A DNA stretch of 64,000 bases from Mannheimia sp. USDA-ARS-USMARC-1261 (GCF_000521605.1 NZ_CP006942.1:1736001-1800000); one strand, 5' to 3'. Counted from the stretch's first letter, positions 17,899 to 29,526 are shown. Made by a program: numbers and translations. The notes: generated by a model from the sequence alone, not told the origin.

Positions 17899-19071
17899 AT
17901 GAATTTAACCCCTTTTTTTATTGCTTTTCGTTATTTTAGATCGAAAAGTGCAGACCGTTTCGGGCGGCTTGTAACCAACCTTGCAAGCCTTGGCATTGTG
18001 CTAGGTGTGATGGCGTTGGTCATTGTGCTATCGATTATGAACGGATTGGAAAATATGCAGAAAAATAATCTGCTTTCTACCTTACCACACGCCATTATTA
18101 CGCCACAGGAAGGATATTTTTCCAAACAAGAAAAACTCACTTTACCTGCATTTGCCACGCAAAGTGTGGTGATTAACCGTGCGAACGTGGTCATTCAAAG
18201 CTCGGAAGGCATTAATGCCGGGCAGCTGATTGGTGTTGAAAATGCTACAGACGATCCGCTATTAGTTGATCAAAATGTGCCTCAATTATTGCCAACAGGT
18301 GAATTTAAGGTGCTGGTTGGTTCTCGTTTGGCTAATAAACTTAATTTAAACGTGGGTGATAAATTGCGGTTAATGATTACCGAAAACAGCCAATACACCC
18401 CAATGGGACGTGTACCGGTACAGCGTTTATTTGAAATTTCAGGCATTTACCACTCTAATCGTGAGGCGAGCGAATTTACGCTATTTGCCAATTTAGCTGA
18501 TGTCGGCAGATTACTGAGAATTACCGAAGATCAAGTACAAGGCGTACGTTTGTATCTGCAAGATCCCTTCCAAGTTACCGAACTTGGCAACCATTTTGAT
18601 GCAGAACGTTACAAAATCAGCGATTGGCGTGAACAAAAAGGCGAATTTTTCCAAGCGGTAAAAATGGAAAAAAATATGATGGGCTTGTTGATTAGTTTGA
18701 TTATTGTGGTTGCTATTTCAAACATTGTTACCTCATTGAGCCTAATGGTGGTAGATAAACAGGGCGAGATTGCAATTTTGCAAACACAAGGCTTAACTAA
18801 AAAACAAGTAATGCAGATTTTTGTATTTCAAGGAGCGATTGTGGGCGTGATTGGCTCAATTATCGGTGGATTGCTTGGCGTGCTGGTAGTGTCTAATTTG
18901 GATCAGATTATTCTCTTACTCAACCCGACAATTCATTTACCAACCTTGATTTCAGGTACACAAATTGCGGTGATTGTAGGCATTTCGATTTTACTTTCGC
19001 TACTTTGTACCATTTACCCGGCATATCGAGCCTCAAAAATTGAGCCAGCTCAGGCATTAAGATACGAATAA
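17899..19071 (+). CDS. lolC: Lipoprotein-releasing system permease LolC
   Basis: LolC is one of two membrane subunits of LolCDE, which extracts lipoproteins from the inner membrane and hands them to LolA. It is 390 aa. It has one N-terminal membrane helix ([20 protein letters not shown]), a large periplasmic domain (about 50-245) and three C-terminal helices. The FtsX-like segment before the second helix and the ending [17 protein letters not shown] are characteristic. lolD begins 14 bases downstream. An uptake signal (ACCGCTTGT) lies just upstream. Confidence 0.94.
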   Translation: MNLTPFFIAFRYFRSKSADRFGRLVTNLASLGIVLGVMALVIVLSIMNGLENMQKNNLLSTLPHAIITPQEGYFSKQEKLTLPAFATQSVVINRANVVIQSSEGINAGQLIGVENATDDPLLVDQNVPQLLPTGEFKVLVGSRLANKLNLNVGDKLRLMITENSQYTPMGRVPVQRLFEISGIYHSNREASEFTLFANLADVGRLLRITEDQVQGVRLYLQDPFQVTELGNHFDAERYKISDWREQKGEFFQAVKMEKNMMGLLISLIIVVAISNIVTSLSLMVVDKQGEIAILQTQGLTKKQVMQIFVFQGAIVGVIGSIIGGLLGVLVVSNLDQIILLLNPTIHLPTLISGTQIAVIVGISILLSLLCTIYPAYRASKIEPAQALRYE

Positions 19072-19085
19072 ATAACGGAAATAAA

Positions 19086-19769
19086 ATGACAGAATTACTT
19101 CGCTGTGAAAATATCAGCAAATTTTATGATGAAGGTGAACAAAAAGTTCAAGTGCTAAAAGATGTTTCGTTTTCGATGAATGAAGGTGAGTTAGTGGCGA
19201 TTGTCGGTAGCTCCGGTTCAGGTAAAAGTACCTTATTGCATACGCTTGGTGGGCTAGATCAACCCAGTTCAGGCGAAGTGTGGGTGCGTGGACAGTCGTT
19301 ACAACATTTAAGCTCTGATAAATTAGCCTTATTGCGTAACCAAAACTTGGGATTTGTTTATCAGTTTCATCACTTAATGGCAGATTTTTCCGCTCTTGAA
19401 AACGTGATGATGCCAATGTTAATTGGCAAGCAGAATAAAACCGAAGCGGCAAATCGAGCGGAAAAAATGCTACAAGCGGTCGGATTAGCTCATCGAATGA
19501 CACATCGTCCGTCAGCACTTTCAGGCGGTGAACGCCAACGTGTGGCGATTGCTCGAGCGTTGGTAAACAACCCTGCTTTAGTGCTTGCTGATGAGCCAAC
19601 CGGCAACCTCGACCAAAAAACGACCGAAAGCATTTTTGAGCTGATTCAACAGCTCAACCAAGAGCAAAACATTGCCTTTTTATTGGTTACGCACGATTTA
19701 AACCTTGCGAATAAACTTTCACGCAGCCTTGTAATGCGAGATGGGGTACTAAGCGAGGGAAGCTTATGA
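19086..19769 (+). CDS. lolD: Lipoprotein-releasing system ATP-binding protein LolD
   Basis: LolD is the 227-aa cytoplasmic ATPase of LolCDE. Walker A is GSSGSGKST, the signature is [15 protein letters not shown] and Walker B is [12 protein letters not shown]. The LolD-type segment [20 protein letters not shown], which meets LolC and LolE, is clear. Its stop overlaps the lolE start (ATGA), so the two are translationally coupled. Confidence 0.96.
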   Translation: MTELLRCENISKFYDEGEQKVQVLKDVSFSMNEGELVAIVGSSGSGKSTLLHTLGGLDQPSSGEVWVRGQSLQHLSSDKLALLRNQNLGFVYQFHHLMADFSALENVMMPMLIGKQNKTEAANRAEKMLQAVGLAHRMTHRPSALSGGERQRVAIARALVNNPALVLADEPTGNLDQKTTESIFELIQQLNQEQNIAFLLVTHDLNLANKLSRSLVMRDGVLSEGSL

Positions 19770-21031
19770 GTACGCCCTTTTTTATTAGCTGGCGTTACCA
19801 ACAGGGCAAACAGAAAAACCGACTGGTTTCGCTGATTTCTTGGTTTTCAAGTATCGGTATTGCACTCGGCGTGGCAGTGTTGATTATCGGGCTAAGTGCG
19901 ATGAATGGTTTTGAGCGTGAGCTGAATAACCGTGTACTTTCAGTTGTGCCACACGCAGAGCTGGTTTCGTTTCGGGGTAATCAAGCCCACCCCATTGCAG
20001 ATAGCCAAAAACTAGAAGCATTGGTAAAAAAATCGGAAAATATCACCGCTAGCTCCCCTTTTGTGAGCTTCACTGCCTTAATTGAAAACGGTTCACAGCT
20101 TAAAATTGCACAGGTGAGAGGGGTAGATCCACACAAACAAGATCAGGTGAGCAAACTCAGCCAATTTATTCCGGCGGAACAGTGGCAGGCTTTTACTGCT
20201 CAGTTTAAAGCTGATGAAGATGGCTTAATTCTTGGAGCAGGTATTGCAAAAGCCCTCGAAGTAGAAGCCGGCGATGAGGTAACATTACTGATTCCCCAAC
20301 CGACGGAAGACGGCAAATTAGCTCAACCTCTGCGTTTTAATATGCCTGTTACCGGGGTGTTACGCTTAGATGGTCAGTTAGATCATAGCTATGCATTAAT
20401 TCCGCTCAATAAAGCCCAAGAGCCGATGGAATATCAGCCAAATCAAGTTTCAGGTATTGAAATGAGTTTAAGCAATCCATTTGCGGTGCAAAGCCTTGCG
20501 ATGCCCCAGCTTAATGGTTATCCGCAGCCACTTTATTTAAATACTTGGATCGAAAAATTCGGCTATATGTATAACGATATTCAGTTGGTTCGTACGGTAA
20601 TGTATATCGCAATGGTGCTCGTCATTGGTGTTGCTTGCTTCAACATTATCTCTACGCTAATTATGGCAGTAAAAGATAAGCAAGGCGATATTGCAATTAT
20701 GCGAACACTTGGGGCAAACAATGGCTTTATCCGCCGAATTTTCTTATGGTATGGTTTACTTTCGGGTATGAAAGGGGCTGTATTCGGTATTATTTTAGGC
20801 GTAATTTTATCGCTAAATTTGACCGCTATCATTAAAGCAATTGAAGGCTTCTTCGGCGTAAAATTACTTTCAGACGGCGTTTATTTTGTTGATTTCCTAC
20901 CGAGTGAATTACATTGGCAAGATGTCGGCTATGTACTCATTGCAACTATTGTATTAAGTTTGTTTGCCAGCCTTTACCCAGCTAATCGAGCAACGAAACT
21001 AGAACCAGCGAAAGTGTTAAGCGGACACTAA
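19766..21031 (+). CDS. lolE: Lipoprotein-releasing system permease LolE
   Basis: LolE is the second membrane subunit of LolCDE, 421 aa. It has an N-terminal helix ([20 protein letters not shown]), a periplasmic domain and three C-terminal helices that include [20 protein letters not shown], ending in [17 protein letters not shown]. It is distinct from LolC, so the transporter is the heterodimeric type and not the single-permease LolF type. It is the last gene of the operon, which ends at a hairpin 10 bases downstream. Confidence 0.94.
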   Translation: MSTPFFISWRYQQGKQKNRLVSLISWFSSIGIALGVAVLIIGLSAMNGFERELNNRVLSVVPHAELVSFRGNQAHPIADSQKLEALVKKSENITASSPFVSFTALIENGSQLKIAQVRGVDPHKQDQVSKLSQFIPAEQWQAFTAQFKADEDGLILGAGIAKALEVEAGDEVTLLIPQPTEDGKLAQPLRFNMPVTGVLRLDGQLDHSYALIPLNKAQEPMEYQPNQVSGIEMSLSNPFAVQSLAMPQLNGYPQPLYLNTWIEKFGYMYNDIQLVRTVMYIAMVLVIGVACFNIISTLIMAVKDKQGDIAIMRTLGANNGFIRRIFLWYGLLSGMKGAVFGIILGVILSLNLTAIIKAIEGFFGVKLLSDGVYFVDFLPSELHWQDVGYVLIATIVLSLFASLYPANRATKLEPAKVLSGH

Positions 21032-21040
21032 AAAGAAAAC

Positions 21041-21073
21041 AAAAAAGTGGCTAAATAATTAGCCACTTTTTTT
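21041..21073. terminator. Bidirectional terminator between lolE and the SLC13 gene
   Basis: AAAAAAGTGGCTAA and TTAGCCACTTTTTTT form a strong stem with a 4-base loop and A/T runs on both sides. It serves both convergent genes. Confidence 0.85.
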
Positions 21074-21079
21074 CGTTTA

Positions 21080-22849
21080 TTATGGATTAAACGGGAAGAA
21101 CATAGGAATAAAAATCACGCCTAAAATCCAGAATATAATATTGAGCGGTAAGCCAATCTTGATAAAATCACTAAATTTATAGCCACCTGCCCCATAAACC
21201 ATCGTATTAGTTTGATAACCAACCGGTGTCATAAAGCTGGTTGCCGCTGCAAACATTACTGCAATAATAAATGGCGAGGCATCAACACCTAAAACTTGAG
21301 CCGTTGAAATTGCTATTGGTGTTAGTAACACGGCAGTGCCGGCATTACTCATAAATTCCGTTAATACCGAAGTAAGTAGGTAAAGCACCGCAAGCACCAC
21401 TAACGGACCAAAATGCCCTACTTTGCCAAGCGTATTATCTACAATAAATTGAGCAGCTCCACTGTTTGCCATAGCCTCTCCAAGGGGAAGTAAACCGGCA
21501 ATTACTAAAATAATTTTCCAGTCAATGGATTGGTAAGCTTCATCTGCCGTTAAACAACCCGCTAAACACATTGCAACCGCACCAACTAGAGAACTTATCG
21601 CAATAGGTACAATGCCGATTGCTGCTGTACCAACTACACCAACCATTACCCATAAGGCAAATTTGGCACGCCAAGATTCTTCTGTTTTCACTAAATCAGA
21701 AGAGAGTACGATAAAATCTTTATCTTTGCGTAAATCGTCCATATCTTCTTTTGGTAACGTTAATAACAGGATATCCCCCATTTTAAAGCTGATACCACGC
21801 AAACGCTCTCTAATGACTCGGCTACGACGCTGCAATCCTAATACGGTAGCATCTTTATTCCAACGTTGTTGTAAAATCGGAATTGTGCCCCCCACCCAAC
21901 GTGAAGTTGGGGAAATCATCACTTCTGCTATCATTAAATCATCAAAATCATCTTCATCAAGATCTCGGCGACCATAAACAACGTGATGTAAGCCATATTT
22001 TTCACGTGCACCTGATAAATCTGCCGATTCTCCACGCAGTAATATAATGTCGTGTTTCTGTAATATTTGATGGCTTGGAGTAGATAAACGTTCCCCATTT
22101 CGTAGTAAACCTACAGCAAACAAACTAAATTCTTCAATTAAACCAGATTCGGCTAAACTCTTACCAATTAAAACAGAATTTTTATTTACTTTTAATTCAG
22201 AGACATATTTACCAAATCCTACCCCTTCTTCAAGTTGCAAGCGTGATTCAGGTAATAAGAAGCGACTGGTCAATAATAAATAAACCGTACCAACTAAGAA
22301 GAAAATAATCCCTAAAGGAGCAAATTCAAACATTCCGAAGCCTGAATGCCCTTGATTTTGTGCAATGGAGTTTACCAATAAATTAGTTGATGTCCCAATC
22401 AGAGTACAAACCCCAGCCATTTGGGAAGCAAAAGATAAAGGAATTAAGGATTTAGACGGTGCGAGATTAATATTTTGTGATGCTGCAATCACGATTGGAA
22501 TTAATACCGCAACGACTGCTGTATTATTCACAAAAGGCGAAATTGCCGCATTTACGCCACATAATACCAATATGAATACCCAAGGCGTTTTAACTTTTGC
22601 CAGTAAGCCACCGATGCTATCTAATGCTCCACTATTCTGTAAACCTGCCGCTAACACAAACATTGCGGTAACAGCAACTGTTGCCGAATTTGAAAATCCA
22701 CTTAATGCGGATTTAGTATCAATTTGCCCTAATAATACTAATGACGATAAAACTAAAACAGCAACCGCATCCATACGAATTTTTTCAGTTGCAAATAAAA
22801 ACACCGCAATAAAAGTTACTGCCAGTGTTACTACAATATCCCAAGACAT
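21080..22849 (-). CDS. SLC13-family permease with internal TrkA-C domains
   Basis: This is a 589-aa inner-membrane transporter of the divalent anion:sodium symporter/ArsB-NhaD superfamily. It has two halves of membrane helices separated by a soluble stretch (about 205-375). That stretch contains two RCK_C/TrkA-C-like regions (SVLIGKSLAESGLIEEFSLF and GGTIPILQQRWNKDATVLGL). SLC13 signatures SPFVNNTAVVAVLIPI, LIGTSTNLLVNS and LTEFMSNAGTAVLLTPIAI are present. The substrate could be sulfate or a dicarboxylate and cannot be told from sequence. No adjacent gene suggests a pathway. Confidence 0.85.
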   Translation of the reverse strand: MSWDIVVTLAVTFIAVFLFATEKIRMDAVAVLVLSSLVLLGQIDTKSALSGFSNSATVAVTAMFVLAAGLQNSGALDSIGGLLAKVKTPWVFILVLCGVNAAISPFVNNTAVVAVLIPIVIAASQNINLAPSKSLIPLSFASQMAGVCTLIGTSTNLLVNSIAQNQGHSGFGMFEFAPLGIIFFLVGTVYLLLTSRFLLPESRLQLEEGVGFGKYVSELKVNKNSVLIGKSLAESGLIEEFSLFAVGLLRNGERLSTPSHQILQKHDIILLRGESADLSGAREKYGLHHVVYGRRDLDEDDFDDLMIAEVMISPTSRWVGGTIPILQQRWNKDATVLGLQRRSRVIRERLRGISFKMGDILLLTLPKEDMDDLRKDKDFIVLSSDLVKTEESWRAKFALWVMVGVVGTAAIGIVPIAISSLVGAVAMCLAGCLTADEAYQSIDWKIILVIAGLLPLGEAMANSGAAQFIVDNTLGKVGHFGPLVVLAVLYLLTSVLTEFMSNAGTAVLLTPIAISTAQVLGVDASPFIIAVMFAAATSFMTPVGYQTNTMVYGAGGYKFSDFIKIGLPLNIIFWILGVIFIPMFFPFNP

Positions 22850-22984
22850 CCTTTTACTCCAACTTTAATATAAATAAGAGCTGCAATCATAAATCAAGCT
22901 ATTGTGTTTGTCTCTAAATTTTATTAACTTAAAAATAACAAAAAAGCTGATTATACAAATAATCAGCTCTCTATTTCTCATTGA

Positions 22985-24064
22985 TTAACCACGATATTTC
23001 TGGTGTTGCTTAACTGCCTTACGAATTTGACGAATATTGGTTCGACGACGATTTGCAGTTACATCCACTTTTGTTTCAGTTTCAGGCTCTAGCCCAACCA
23101 ATTCACGCAAGTAATTGACCTGCTCAAGCCCCATCTCTTCCCAGCCGCCACGCGGTAAGCCTTTATCTAATTTAATGTTACCGTAACGAATACGGATTAA
23201 ACGGCTCACTTCCACCCCTTGTGATTCCCACAAGCGGCGAACTTCACGGTTACGCCCTTCGGTTAAAGTTACATCAAACCATTGGTTTAAGCCGGTTCCG
23301 CCAACTACTTTAATTTGCTTAAAGTTAGCCGGACCGTCTTCCAACTGCACACCTTTGCGTAAGCGTTGCAACATTGCATCGTCAATATTGCCGAACACAC
23401 GCACTGAATATTCACGCTCCACTTCACGGCTTGGGTGCATTAAACGGTTAGCAAGCTCGCCATCTGTAGTAAAGAGTAATAATCCCGAAGTGTTAATATC
23501 TAAACGCCCAACTGCAATCCAACGAGCCCCCGTTAAACGAGGTAAGCGATCGAACACCGTTGCTCGTCCTTCAGGATCTGAACGTGTACATAACTCCCCT
23601 TCCGGTTTGTAGTACATCAACACTCGGCAAACCTCTTTTTGAGCAGGCATTAAATTCACTAAATGCCCATCAATACGGATTTTGGTAGAAGAACTCACTT
23701 GCACACGGTCGCCCAAAGTAGCAATTTTTCCGTCTACACTCACACGCCCGCTAGCAATAATCTCTTCCAACTCTCGGCGAGACCCCTGCCCTGCTCGAGC
23801 TAAGATTTTTTGTAGCTTTTCGCCCACTACCTTGGCTTTTTTCTCTTGAGATACCGTCTCACTAGCGGTTGTTTTTTCCACTTTTTTTGCAACTCTCACC
23901 GTTAATGGCTTAGAAGTTGGACGTTGTGGTTTTTCTGAGGTTTTACCGAATTTGCGTTCAGATTTCTCATTTAATTTCGGCTCGCCTTTTTTGAAAGATG
24001 GACGATTATCCGCGTTTCTCTCTGAGCGGAAAGTATGGCTTGGTTTCTTTTGAAAAGTTGTCAT
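22985..24064 (-). CDS. rluB: 23S rRNA pseudouridine(2605) synthase RluB
   Basis: RluB isomerises U2605 of 23S rRNA. The protein is 359 aa. A basic, low-complexity N-terminus (1-80, Lys/Arg/Ser rich) is followed by an S4 RNA-binding domain (about 84-130). The catalytic RsuA-type domain has D189 in [19 protein letters not shown] and the motif [18 protein letters not shown]. RluE and RluF are less likely because of length and the neighbouring yciO, which matches the E. coli yciO-rluB neighbourhood. Confidence 0.92.
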   Translation of the reverse strand: MTTFQKKPSHTFRSERNADNRPSFKKGEPKLNEKSERKFGKTSEKPQRPTSKPLTVRVAKKVEKTTASETVSQEKKAKVVGEKLQKILARAGQGSRRELEEIIASGRVSVDGKIATLGDRVQVSSSTKIRIDGHLVNLMPAQKEVCRVLMYYKPEGELCTRSDPEGRATVFDRLPRLTGARWIAVGRLDINTSGLLLFTTDGELANRLMHPSREVEREYSVRVFGNIDDAMLQRLRKGVQLEDGPANFKQIKVVGGTGLNQWFDVTLTEGRNREVRRLWESQGVEVSRLIRIRYGNIKLDKGLPRGGWEEMGLEQVNYLRELVGLEPETETKVDVTANRRRTNIRQIRKAVKQHQKYRG

Positions 24065-24135
24065 AAAGTTCCTTTTGTCGCTTTCACAAGCGTCTGAATT
24101 TTAGTAGATCTCCCTTTATGGGAGATAGGGTAATT

Positions 24136-24756
24136 TTAATTAAACGGCGTTGGATCGCCCGAACCTTCTCGGATAACGACCGGAGCATCTTCGGTTAAAT
24201 CAATCACAGTTGTCGGTTGTTGCCCTAAATAACCGCCGTGAATGATTAGATCGACCCTATGCTCTAATTGCATACGAATTTCATCAGGGTCAGATTCCGT
24301 CATTTCAGTATCAGGCAACATCAACGAGCAAGAAAGAATTGGCTCACCGAGTGCCGCAATTAAAGCTAACGCAATCGCATTATTCGGCACACGAATTCCC
24401 ACCGTTTTACGCTTTGTCATCAATCTACGAGGCAACTCTTTGGTTGCAGGCAGAATAAAAGTATAAGGGTTTGGCGTGTTATTTTTAATTAAGCGATAGG
24501 CTTGATTATTCACTAACGCATAAATAGAAAGTTCAGATAGATCACTACAAACTAAGGTGAAATTATGATTTTCCGGCAATTTACGAATTGCGACAATTCT
24601 ATCCATTGCGTGCTTATCGCCCATCGCACAACCTAAAGCATAGCCTGAATCGGTTGGATAAACAATCACACCGCCATCTTTAATAATTTCTACCGCTTGA
24701 TTAATTAATCGTTGCTGTGGATTATCGGGGTGAATATAAAAAAATTGCGTAGTCAT
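24136..24756 (-). CDS. yciO: YciO, YrdC/Sua5-fold protein
   Basis: This is a 206-aa YrdC-fold protein close to E. coli YciO. Visible segments are VIVYPTDSGYALGC, AIRKLPENHNFTLVC and GIRVPNN. It has the KxP/KxR-like ligand loop, but YciO proteins do not generally replace TsaC, and the TsaC of this window is at 4807-5361. The ATG at 24756 is chosen because AAGG lies 10 bases upstream; the GTG three codons earlier is too close. It stands beside rluB and the trp operon, a cluster also seen in enterobacteria. Confidence 0.88.
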   Translation of the reverse strand: MTTQFFYIHPDNPQQRLINQAVEIIKDGGVIVYPTDSGYALGCAMGDKHAMDRIVAIRKLPENHNFTLVCSDLSELSIYALVNNQAYRLIKNNTPNPYTFILPATKELPRRLMTKRKTVGIRVPNNAIALALIAALGEPILSCSLMLPDTEMTESDPDEIRMQLEHRVDLIIHGGYLGQQPTTVIDLTEDAPVVIREGSGDPTPFN

Positions 24757-24840
24757 CGTCTTCACGCCTTTCGCTTGATAAAAATTGGGCTAATTATACA
24801 CCAATATGCCCGAAGCTCTATAAATATCTACAATAATTGC

Positions 24841-24878
24841 TTGACTTATTTATTTTGTACTAGTTTAATAGTACAAAA
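24841..24878 (+). promoter_or_regulatory. trp promoter with TrpR operator
   Basis: TTGACT (24841-24846) and TTTAAT (24864-24869) are 17 bases apart. Over the -10 lies a perfect 10-bp dyad, TTTTGTACTA (24853-24862) and TAGTACAAAA (24869-24878), separated by GTTTAA. The half-site GTACTAGTT matches the E. coli TrpR operator. Tryptophan-bound TrpR would block polymerase. Only about 23 bases separate it from the trpE start, so no leader peptide or attenuator fits. Confidence 0.85.
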
Positions 24879-24901
24879 TAAATTTTCTATAGGAATTTGC
24901 A

Positions 24902-26464
24902 ATGTCTTATTTAACTATTACCCAAACAGAGCTTCCTTACTTTTCAGATACAACCCATATTTACTATGCGTTATGTGGCGAACGTACGCATACTTTATTA
25001 TTAGATTCTGCCGAAATTCAAAGCAAAAATAGTTTAAAAAGTTTATTGTTTGCCAAATCCGCTGTGCATATTTTTTGTGAAGATCAACAGGTTACTTTTC
25101 ACGCCTTAACCAAAAACGGCGAAGCTGTATTGCCATTGATTGAAAAAGTGTTAAACCAACTTTCTCCAGCTCCAATTTGCAAATTTTTAAGCAAAAATGA
25201 CCGCTTGCAAGCCATATTCCCAACCATCAGCAACTATTTAGATGAAGACAGTAAACTCAAAACCACTACTGTTTTTGATGGTTTACGCACTGTCAGCCGG
25301 CTGTTTGCAAATTCAGCATCGCCAATCTATTTAGGTGGTTTATTTAGCTACGACTTAGTGGCGAATTTTATTCCGATGGAAAACATCAGCCTGCAAGATG
25401 ATGGTTTAAGCTGTCCTGATTACAGTTTTTATTTAGCAGAGCAGCTCGTTACAATCGATCATCAAACAGAAAAAGCAATACTAAATACGTTTTGCTTTGA
25501 GCCAAGCGAGCAATCTCACCTCCAACAACAAGCAGTCGAATTTTCCCAAAAACTTGCAAATCTTTCTGAAACCGAGCTTTCACTAGAAATTAAAGCTGCA
25601 ACAGATGAAGCAACTGCTAATATTGAAGATGAAGACTTTAAGGCGATTGTCCGAAAAATCAAACACCATATTAACATTGGTGATGTATTCCAAATTGTGC
25701 CTTCTCGCCGTTTCAGCTTGCCTTGCCCGAACACGCTTGCCAGCTATAAGCAGTTAAAAATTAACAACCCAAGCCCTTATATGTTCTATATGCAAGGAGA
25801 AAATTTCACTCTATTTGGGGCTTCGCCGGAAAGTGCGTTGAAATATTCCGAGAGTAACCGCCAGTTGGAAATTTACCCGATTGCCGGTTCTCGCCCTCGT
25901 GGATTTGACGAGTGCGGCAACATCGATCCTGAACTAGACAGCCGTTTGGAGCTGGAACTACGCCTAGATCAAAAAGAGCTTGCCGAACATTTAATGTTGG
26001 TGGACTTGGCTCGAAATGATGTGGCTAGAGTGAGCGAATCAGGCACTCGCCGTGTGGTGGATTTAATGCAAATTGACCGCTATTCGCAGATTATGCACCT
26101 AGTTTCCCGTGTGATCGGCACACTTCGCTTTGATTTAGATGCCCTTCACGCTTACCAAGCCTGTATGAATATGGGTACACTGACCGGTGCACCGAAAATC
26201 AAGGCGATGCAACTTATCTACCAAGTAGAGCAACAAAAACGCCACAGCTACGGCGGTGCGGTAGGTTATTTAACTTCAGACGGCAATTTAGACACCTGTA
26301 TCGTAATCCGCTCAGCCTTCGTACAAAACGGCATTGCTTATGTGCAAGCAGGTTGCGGTGAAGTATTAGATTCCGATCCGCAATTAGAAGCCGATGAAAC
26401 CCGCCACAAGGCACGAGCAGTGTTAAAGGCGATAGGGCAAGTAAATGCAAAGGCGAGAGTATAA
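24902..26464 (+). CDS. trpE: Anthranilate synthase component I
   Basis: TrpE makes anthranilate from chorismate, using ammonia from TrpG, as the first step of tryptophan synthesis. It is 520 aa. The N-terminal regulatory domain includes LLLDSAEI, in the place of the LLES feedback motif. The catalytic domain has YPIAGSRPRGFDE, where the alanine marks TrpE and not PabB, then LVDLARNDVARV and GTLTGAPKIKAM. A ribosome site (AGGAATTT) precedes the ATG. It is the first gene of the trpE-trpG-tautomerase-trpD operon. Confidence 0.97.
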   Translation: MSYLTITQTELPYFSDTTHIYYALCGERTHTLLLDSAEIQSKNSLKSLLFAKSAVHIFCEDQQVTFHALTKNGEAVLPLIEKVLNQLSPAPICKFLSKNDRLQAIFPTISNYLDEDSKLKTTTVFDGLRTVSRLFANSASPIYLGGLFSYDLVANFIPMENISLQDDGLSCPDYSFYLAEQLVTIDHQTEKAILNTFCFEPSEQSHLQQQAVEFSQKLANLSETELSLEIKAATDEATANIEDEDFKAIVRKIKHHINIGDVFQIVPSRRFSLPCPNTLASYKQLKINNPSPYMFYMQGENFTLFGASPESALKYSESNRQLEIYPIAGSRPRGFDECGNIDPELDSRLELELRLDQKELAEHLMLVDLARNDVARVSESGTRRVVDLMQIDRYSQIMHLVSRVIGTLRFDLDALHAYQACMNMGTLTGAPKIKAMQLIYQVEQQKRHSYGGAVGYLTSDGNLDTCIVIRSAFVQNGIAYVQAGCGEVLDSDPQLEADETRHKARAVLKAIGQVNAKARV

Positions 26465-26473
26465 GGACGAACT

Positions 26474-27443
<970 letters not shown>

Positions 27444-27481
27444 TCGGTTGATACATCAAGCGGTCAAATAAGGAAAATTTT

Positions 27482-28480
27482 ATGCAAAAATTACTTGATA
27501 AATTATTCGCTAACCAAGCCTTAACCCAAGCGGAATCTCACGCTTTGTTTAGCGAAGTGGTGAAAGGCAACCTTTCCAACGAACAATTAGCCGCTGCCTT
27601 GATTGCGTTAAAACTACGAGGCGAAACGGTAGAAGAAATTGCCGGAGCCGCCACAGCAGCGTTAGAAAATGCTAATCCGTTCCCTACCCCGGATTACCCT
27701 TTTGCCGATATTGTCGGCACAGGCGGCGATGGACATAACACCATCAATATTTCCACCACCTCAGCGTTGGTTGCAGCGACAATGGGCTATAAAATTGCCA
27801 AACACGGCAACCGCAGCGTATCCAGCAAAACAGGCTCAAGCGATGTTCTTACCCATTTAGGCATTAATGTTGACGTAACACCACAAACCGCACGCCTAGC
27901 CTTAGATGAAGCCGGTATCTGCTTTTTATTTGCCCCAATGTACCACAGCGGTTTTAAATATGCTGCACCGGTTCGCCAAGCATTAAAAACCCGAACCCTC
28001 TTTAATATTTTAGGACCACTTATCAATCCGGCACACGCCAAACGCCAGTTACTTGGGGTTTATTCGCCAGAACTCGTAAAAGTTTATGCCGAAACTGTCA
28101 AAACGTTAGGCTATGAGCATACGATTGTCGTTCACGGAGCAGGCTTAGATGAAGTTGCCATTCACGGCGAAACCTTAGTGGCAGAAATTCAAAACGGACA
28201 GATTGACTATTACACTCTCACCCCTGAAGATTTCGGCATTTCACGCCATTCTCTTGAAGATCTCAAAGGCGGAGAGCCTGCAGAAAATGCAGAAAAAATC
28301 ACCGCTATCTTACAAGGTAAAGGCGAAGCCGCTCATATTGATGCGGTGGCGGTAAATGTAGCATTGTTGATGAAACTGTTTGGAAAAGCTGATCTTAAAG
28401 CAAATGTCGCAGAGGTTAAAAACACCCTTGCCAGTGGAAAAGCATTTGAAACTTTGAGAAAATTAGCCACATATCAATAA
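27482..28480 (+). CDS. trpD: Anthranilate phosphoribosyltransferase
   Basis: TrpD joins anthranilate to PRPP, the second step of tryptophan synthesis. It is 332 aa. The PRPP loop [14 protein letters not shown], the substrate segment [17 protein letters not shown] and the metal site region [12 protein letters not shown] are present. An uptake signal (CAAGCGGTC) lies in the 38-base gap after the tautomerase gene. trpC, trpF, trpB and trpA are not in this window; the gene after trpD is a methyltransferase, so the pathway is split across the chromosome. Confidence 0.96.
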   Translation: MQKLLDKLFANQALTQAESHALFSEVVKGNLSNEQLAAALIALKLRGETVEEIAGAATAALENANPFPTPDYPFADIVGTGGDGHNTINISTTSALVAATMGYKIAKHGNRSVSSKTGSSDVLTHLGINVDVTPQTARLALDEAGICFLFAPMYHSGFKYAAPVRQALKTRTLFNILGPLINPAHAKRQLLGVYSPELVKVYAETVKTLGYEHTIVVHGAGLDEVAIHGETLVAEIQNGQIDYYTLTPEDFGISRHSLEDLKGGEPAENAEKITAILQGKGEAAHIDAVAVNVALLMKLFGKADLKANVAEVKNTLASGKAFETLRKLATYQ

Positions 28481-28543
28481 CTATATCGTAGAGGCGAGTT
28501 TTAACCAGCCTCTATTAACGATCGACTAACAGCCCTAACTAAA

Positions 28544-29299
28544 GTGAAAAAAAGCATTTACGACACCCCGATTTTCTTTGAACGCTACCAACAACTTCGA
28601 CAAAACCCGATTAGTATGAATGAGGTCGTAGAAAAGCCGACAATGTTCTCGCTACTGCCTGATTTAAAAGGCAAAAAAGTGTTGGATTTAGGTTGTGGAA
28701 CTGGGGTTCATCTCGCCCATTATTTAAGTTTAGGGGCAGAAAAAGTGGTTGGATTAGATTTATCCGAATTAATGCTACAGCAAGCCGAAACCGAGCTTTC
28801 CGCACAATACCAAAAAGGAAAAGATTTCTCGCTCTACTGCTTGCCGATGGAGCGTTTAGATGAAATTCAAGAGAGCGATTTTGATGTCGTTACCAGTTCT
28901 TTTGCCTTTCACTATATTGAGGATTTTGCCTCGCTCCTTGCAAAAATTTCGGCAAAAATGACCGCTTGTGGCACGCTGATTTTCTCTCAAGAACACCCGA
29001 TTGTTACGTGCTACAGAGAAGGATACCGTTGGGAAAAAAACGAAGCAAAACAACAAGTGGCTTATCGGTTAAATTATTATCGAGATGAGGGCGAGCGGGA
29101 TCGCAGTTGGTTTCAGCAATCGTTTAAAACCTACCATCGCACAATGGCGACCATTTTAAATCAGCTTATTCAAAGTGGATTTAACATTCTGCAAGTGGAA
29201 GAGCCGATGCTTACTGAGCAGCCTGAATGGCATAATGAATTTAAAGATTTACAACATCGTCCGCCATTGCTATTTGTAAAAGTACAAAAACAAAAATAG
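28544..29299 (+). CDS. Class I SAM-dependent methyltransferase
   Basis: This is a 251-aa methyltransferase of unknown substrate. SAM motif I is VLDLGCGTGVHLAHYLSLGA, followed by GLDLSELML and the post-I segment SSFAFHYIEDFASLLAKI. The general form is that of small-molecule methyltransferases of the UbiE/BioC superfamily. The start is GTG, with no strong ribosome site. It follows trpD by 63 bases and could be the last gene of the operon, but its job is not evident from the context. Confidence 0.8.
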   Translation: MKKSIYDTPIFFERYQQLRQNPISMNEVVEKPTMFSLLPDLKGKKVLDLGCGTGVHLAHYLSLGAEKVVGLDLSELMLQQAETELSAQYQKGKDFSLYCLPMERLDEIQESDFDVVTSSFAFHYIEDFASLLAKISAKMTACGTLIFSQEHPIVTCYREGYRWEKNEAKQQVAYRLNYYRDEGERDRSWFQQSFKTYHRTMATILNQLIQSGFNILQVEEPMLTEQPEWHNEFKDLQHRPPLLFVKVQKQK

Positions 29300-29362
29300 C
29301 AAACAGCGAGTTATCAATGTGGTTATTTTACAATCAATTAAACATTATTTTTTAAAATTTGA

Positions 29363-29391
29363 TTGCTCAATTTTCGTGAACCCACTATTAT
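29363..29391 (+). promoter_or_regulatory. Promoter of tRNA-Asp
   Basis: TTGCTC (29363-29368) and TATTAT (29386-29391) are 17 bases apart, and the -10 lies 15 bases before the mature tRNA. No other promoter candidate is closer. Confidence 0.6.
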
Positions 29392-29406
29392 TTGTACTAC
29401 CAGTAC

Positions 29407-29483
29407 GGAGCGGTAGTTCAGCTGGTTAGAATACCTGCCTGTCACGCAGGGGGTCGCGGGTTCGAGTCCCGTCCGTTCCGCCA
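29407..29483 (+). tRNA. tRNA-Asp (anticodon GTC)
   Basis: This is a 77-nt tRNA with encoded CCA. The acceptor GGAGCGG pairs with CCGTTCC with one G-T pair, the anticodon loop is CTGTCAC, giving GTC, and the T-arm is GGGTTCGAGTCCC. It is a single-gene unit closed by a hairpin. Confidence 0.96.
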
Positions 29484-29491
29484 ATAAATTT

Positions 29492-29519
29492 AAGCCTCTG
29501 AGAAATCAGAGGCTTTTTT
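29492..29519. terminator. Terminator after tRNA-Asp
   Basis: AAGCCTCTGA and TCAGAGGCTT form a 10-bp stem with a GAAA loop followed by six T. It lies between tRNA-Asp and the convergent sufE-like gene. Confidence 0.9.
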
Positions 29520-29526
29520 GTTTCTG

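Noticed and set aside
24879-24901. A trp leader peptide and attenuator
   Set aside because: The gap between operator and trpE is too short for a leader frame and alternative hairpins.
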